A stretch of 6,225 nt of DNA from Spartobacteria bacterium (GTDB lineage: Bacteria; Verrucomicrobiota; Verrucomicrobiia; Chthoniobacterales; Chthoniobacteraceae), in assembly GCA_025350985.1 (NCBI GenBank), contig JANXWU010000508.1:1-6225 (forward strand), given 5' to 3'. Position 1 is the first letter of the stretch, and the number at the start of each line of letters is the position of its first letter. The notes under the pieces are model-generated. The model did not search any database. It saw only the letters and a list, made by a program, of their open reading frames with translations, and was not told the origin of the DNA. Shown here one piece after another: positions 6,037 through 6,225 of the stretch. A program made the position numbers and the translations under genes.

Positions 6037-6225
6037 TCACTTCGTCGTCCGTCGCCAGCCATCCAGCAACGCATAAACCACCGGCACCACGATCAGGCTC
6101 AACAGGGTGGACGTGACCAGTCCGCCGATGATTGCAATGGCCATCGGCGCGCGCAATTCCGAGCCGACACCCCAGCCCAACGCGATCGGCATCATCCCCA
6201 AAATCGTGGCCAGAGTCGTCATCAA
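6037..6225 (-). CDS. RND-family efflux permease, C-terminal end (runs off the window)
   Basis: The reverse strand gives the last 62 residues of an inner-membrane RND transporter, ending at a TGA at 6037-6039. The frame is open to the window edge, so about 95% of a typical 1,000-1,050 residue permease lies outside. [19 protein letters not shown] followed by [20 protein letters not shown] and [17 protein letters not shown] is the signature end of AcrB/MdtB/CzcA-type pumps, covering the last two transmembrane helices (TM11 end and TM12). Such permeases work with a periplasmic adaptor and an outer-membrane channel and are driven by the proton gradient. The substrate class (drugs versus metals) cannot be told from this fragment. 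The permease is the last gene of its transcript on this side, as 281 bp separate its stop from the next minus-strand start. Confidence 0.93.
   Translation of the reverse strand: MMTTLATILGMMPIALGWGVGSELRAPMAIAIIGGLVTSTLLSLIVVPVVYALLDGWRRTTK

Noticed and set aside
5841..6116. 91-codon plus-strand frame rich in Ser/Pro/Ala
   Set aside because: It overlaps the RND permease end on the other strand and is composed of low-complexity residues typical of a shadow frame.

Overview
This 6.2-kb window comes from a GC-rich chromosome of a Gram-negative (diderm) bacterium. The envelope evidence is an RND efflux pump end, a lipoprotein-type peptidoglycan amidase and several exported proteins. Gene style and content, such as the SRPBCC-alanine racemase pair, the Pro/Lys-rich secreted protein and the scarcity of clear Shine-Dalgarno sequences, suggest a Verrucomicrobiota-like genome. 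That assignment is an inference, because there is no rRNA or other marker gene here.

Layout, left to right. (1) 1-876, minus: the N-terminal 292 residues of a YyaL/DUF255 thioredoxin-domain protein, cut by the window edge. (2) 938-1591, plus: a lipoprotein N-acetylmuramoyl-L-alanine amidase (Amidase_3), divergent from gene 1 across 61 bp. It is followed after 9 bp by an unrecognised 144-residue ORF (1601-2035). (3) 2049-2966, minus: a secreted, low-complexity Pro/Lys/Ala-rich protein with a helical C-terminus. (4) A plus-strand block: SRPBCC-family protein (3043-3558), alanine racemase (3561-4679, GTG start, almost certainly translationally coupled), then a RelE-like protein with no visible antitoxin (4749-5111). 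(5) 5186-5755, minus: a small exported transglutaminase-like protein with an intact Cys-His-Asp triad. It converges on the RelE-like gene and ends at a good intrinsic terminator. A sigma-54-like promoter candidate lies upstream. (6) 6037-6225, minus: the C-terminal 62 residues of an RND efflux permease.

The unifying theme is the cell envelope. Alanine racemase supplies D-alanine for peptidoglycan, the amidase cleaves the peptidoglycan stem, and the RND permease and the exported proteins act in or across the envelope. I see no CRISPR array, insertion sequence, phage gene, tRNA or rRNA. I also see no strong case for a wholly new multi-gene system. The most unusual items are the solitary RelE-like gene downstream of alr, the secreted transglutaminase-like protein with its candidate regulatory sites, and the unassigned ORF at 1601-2035.
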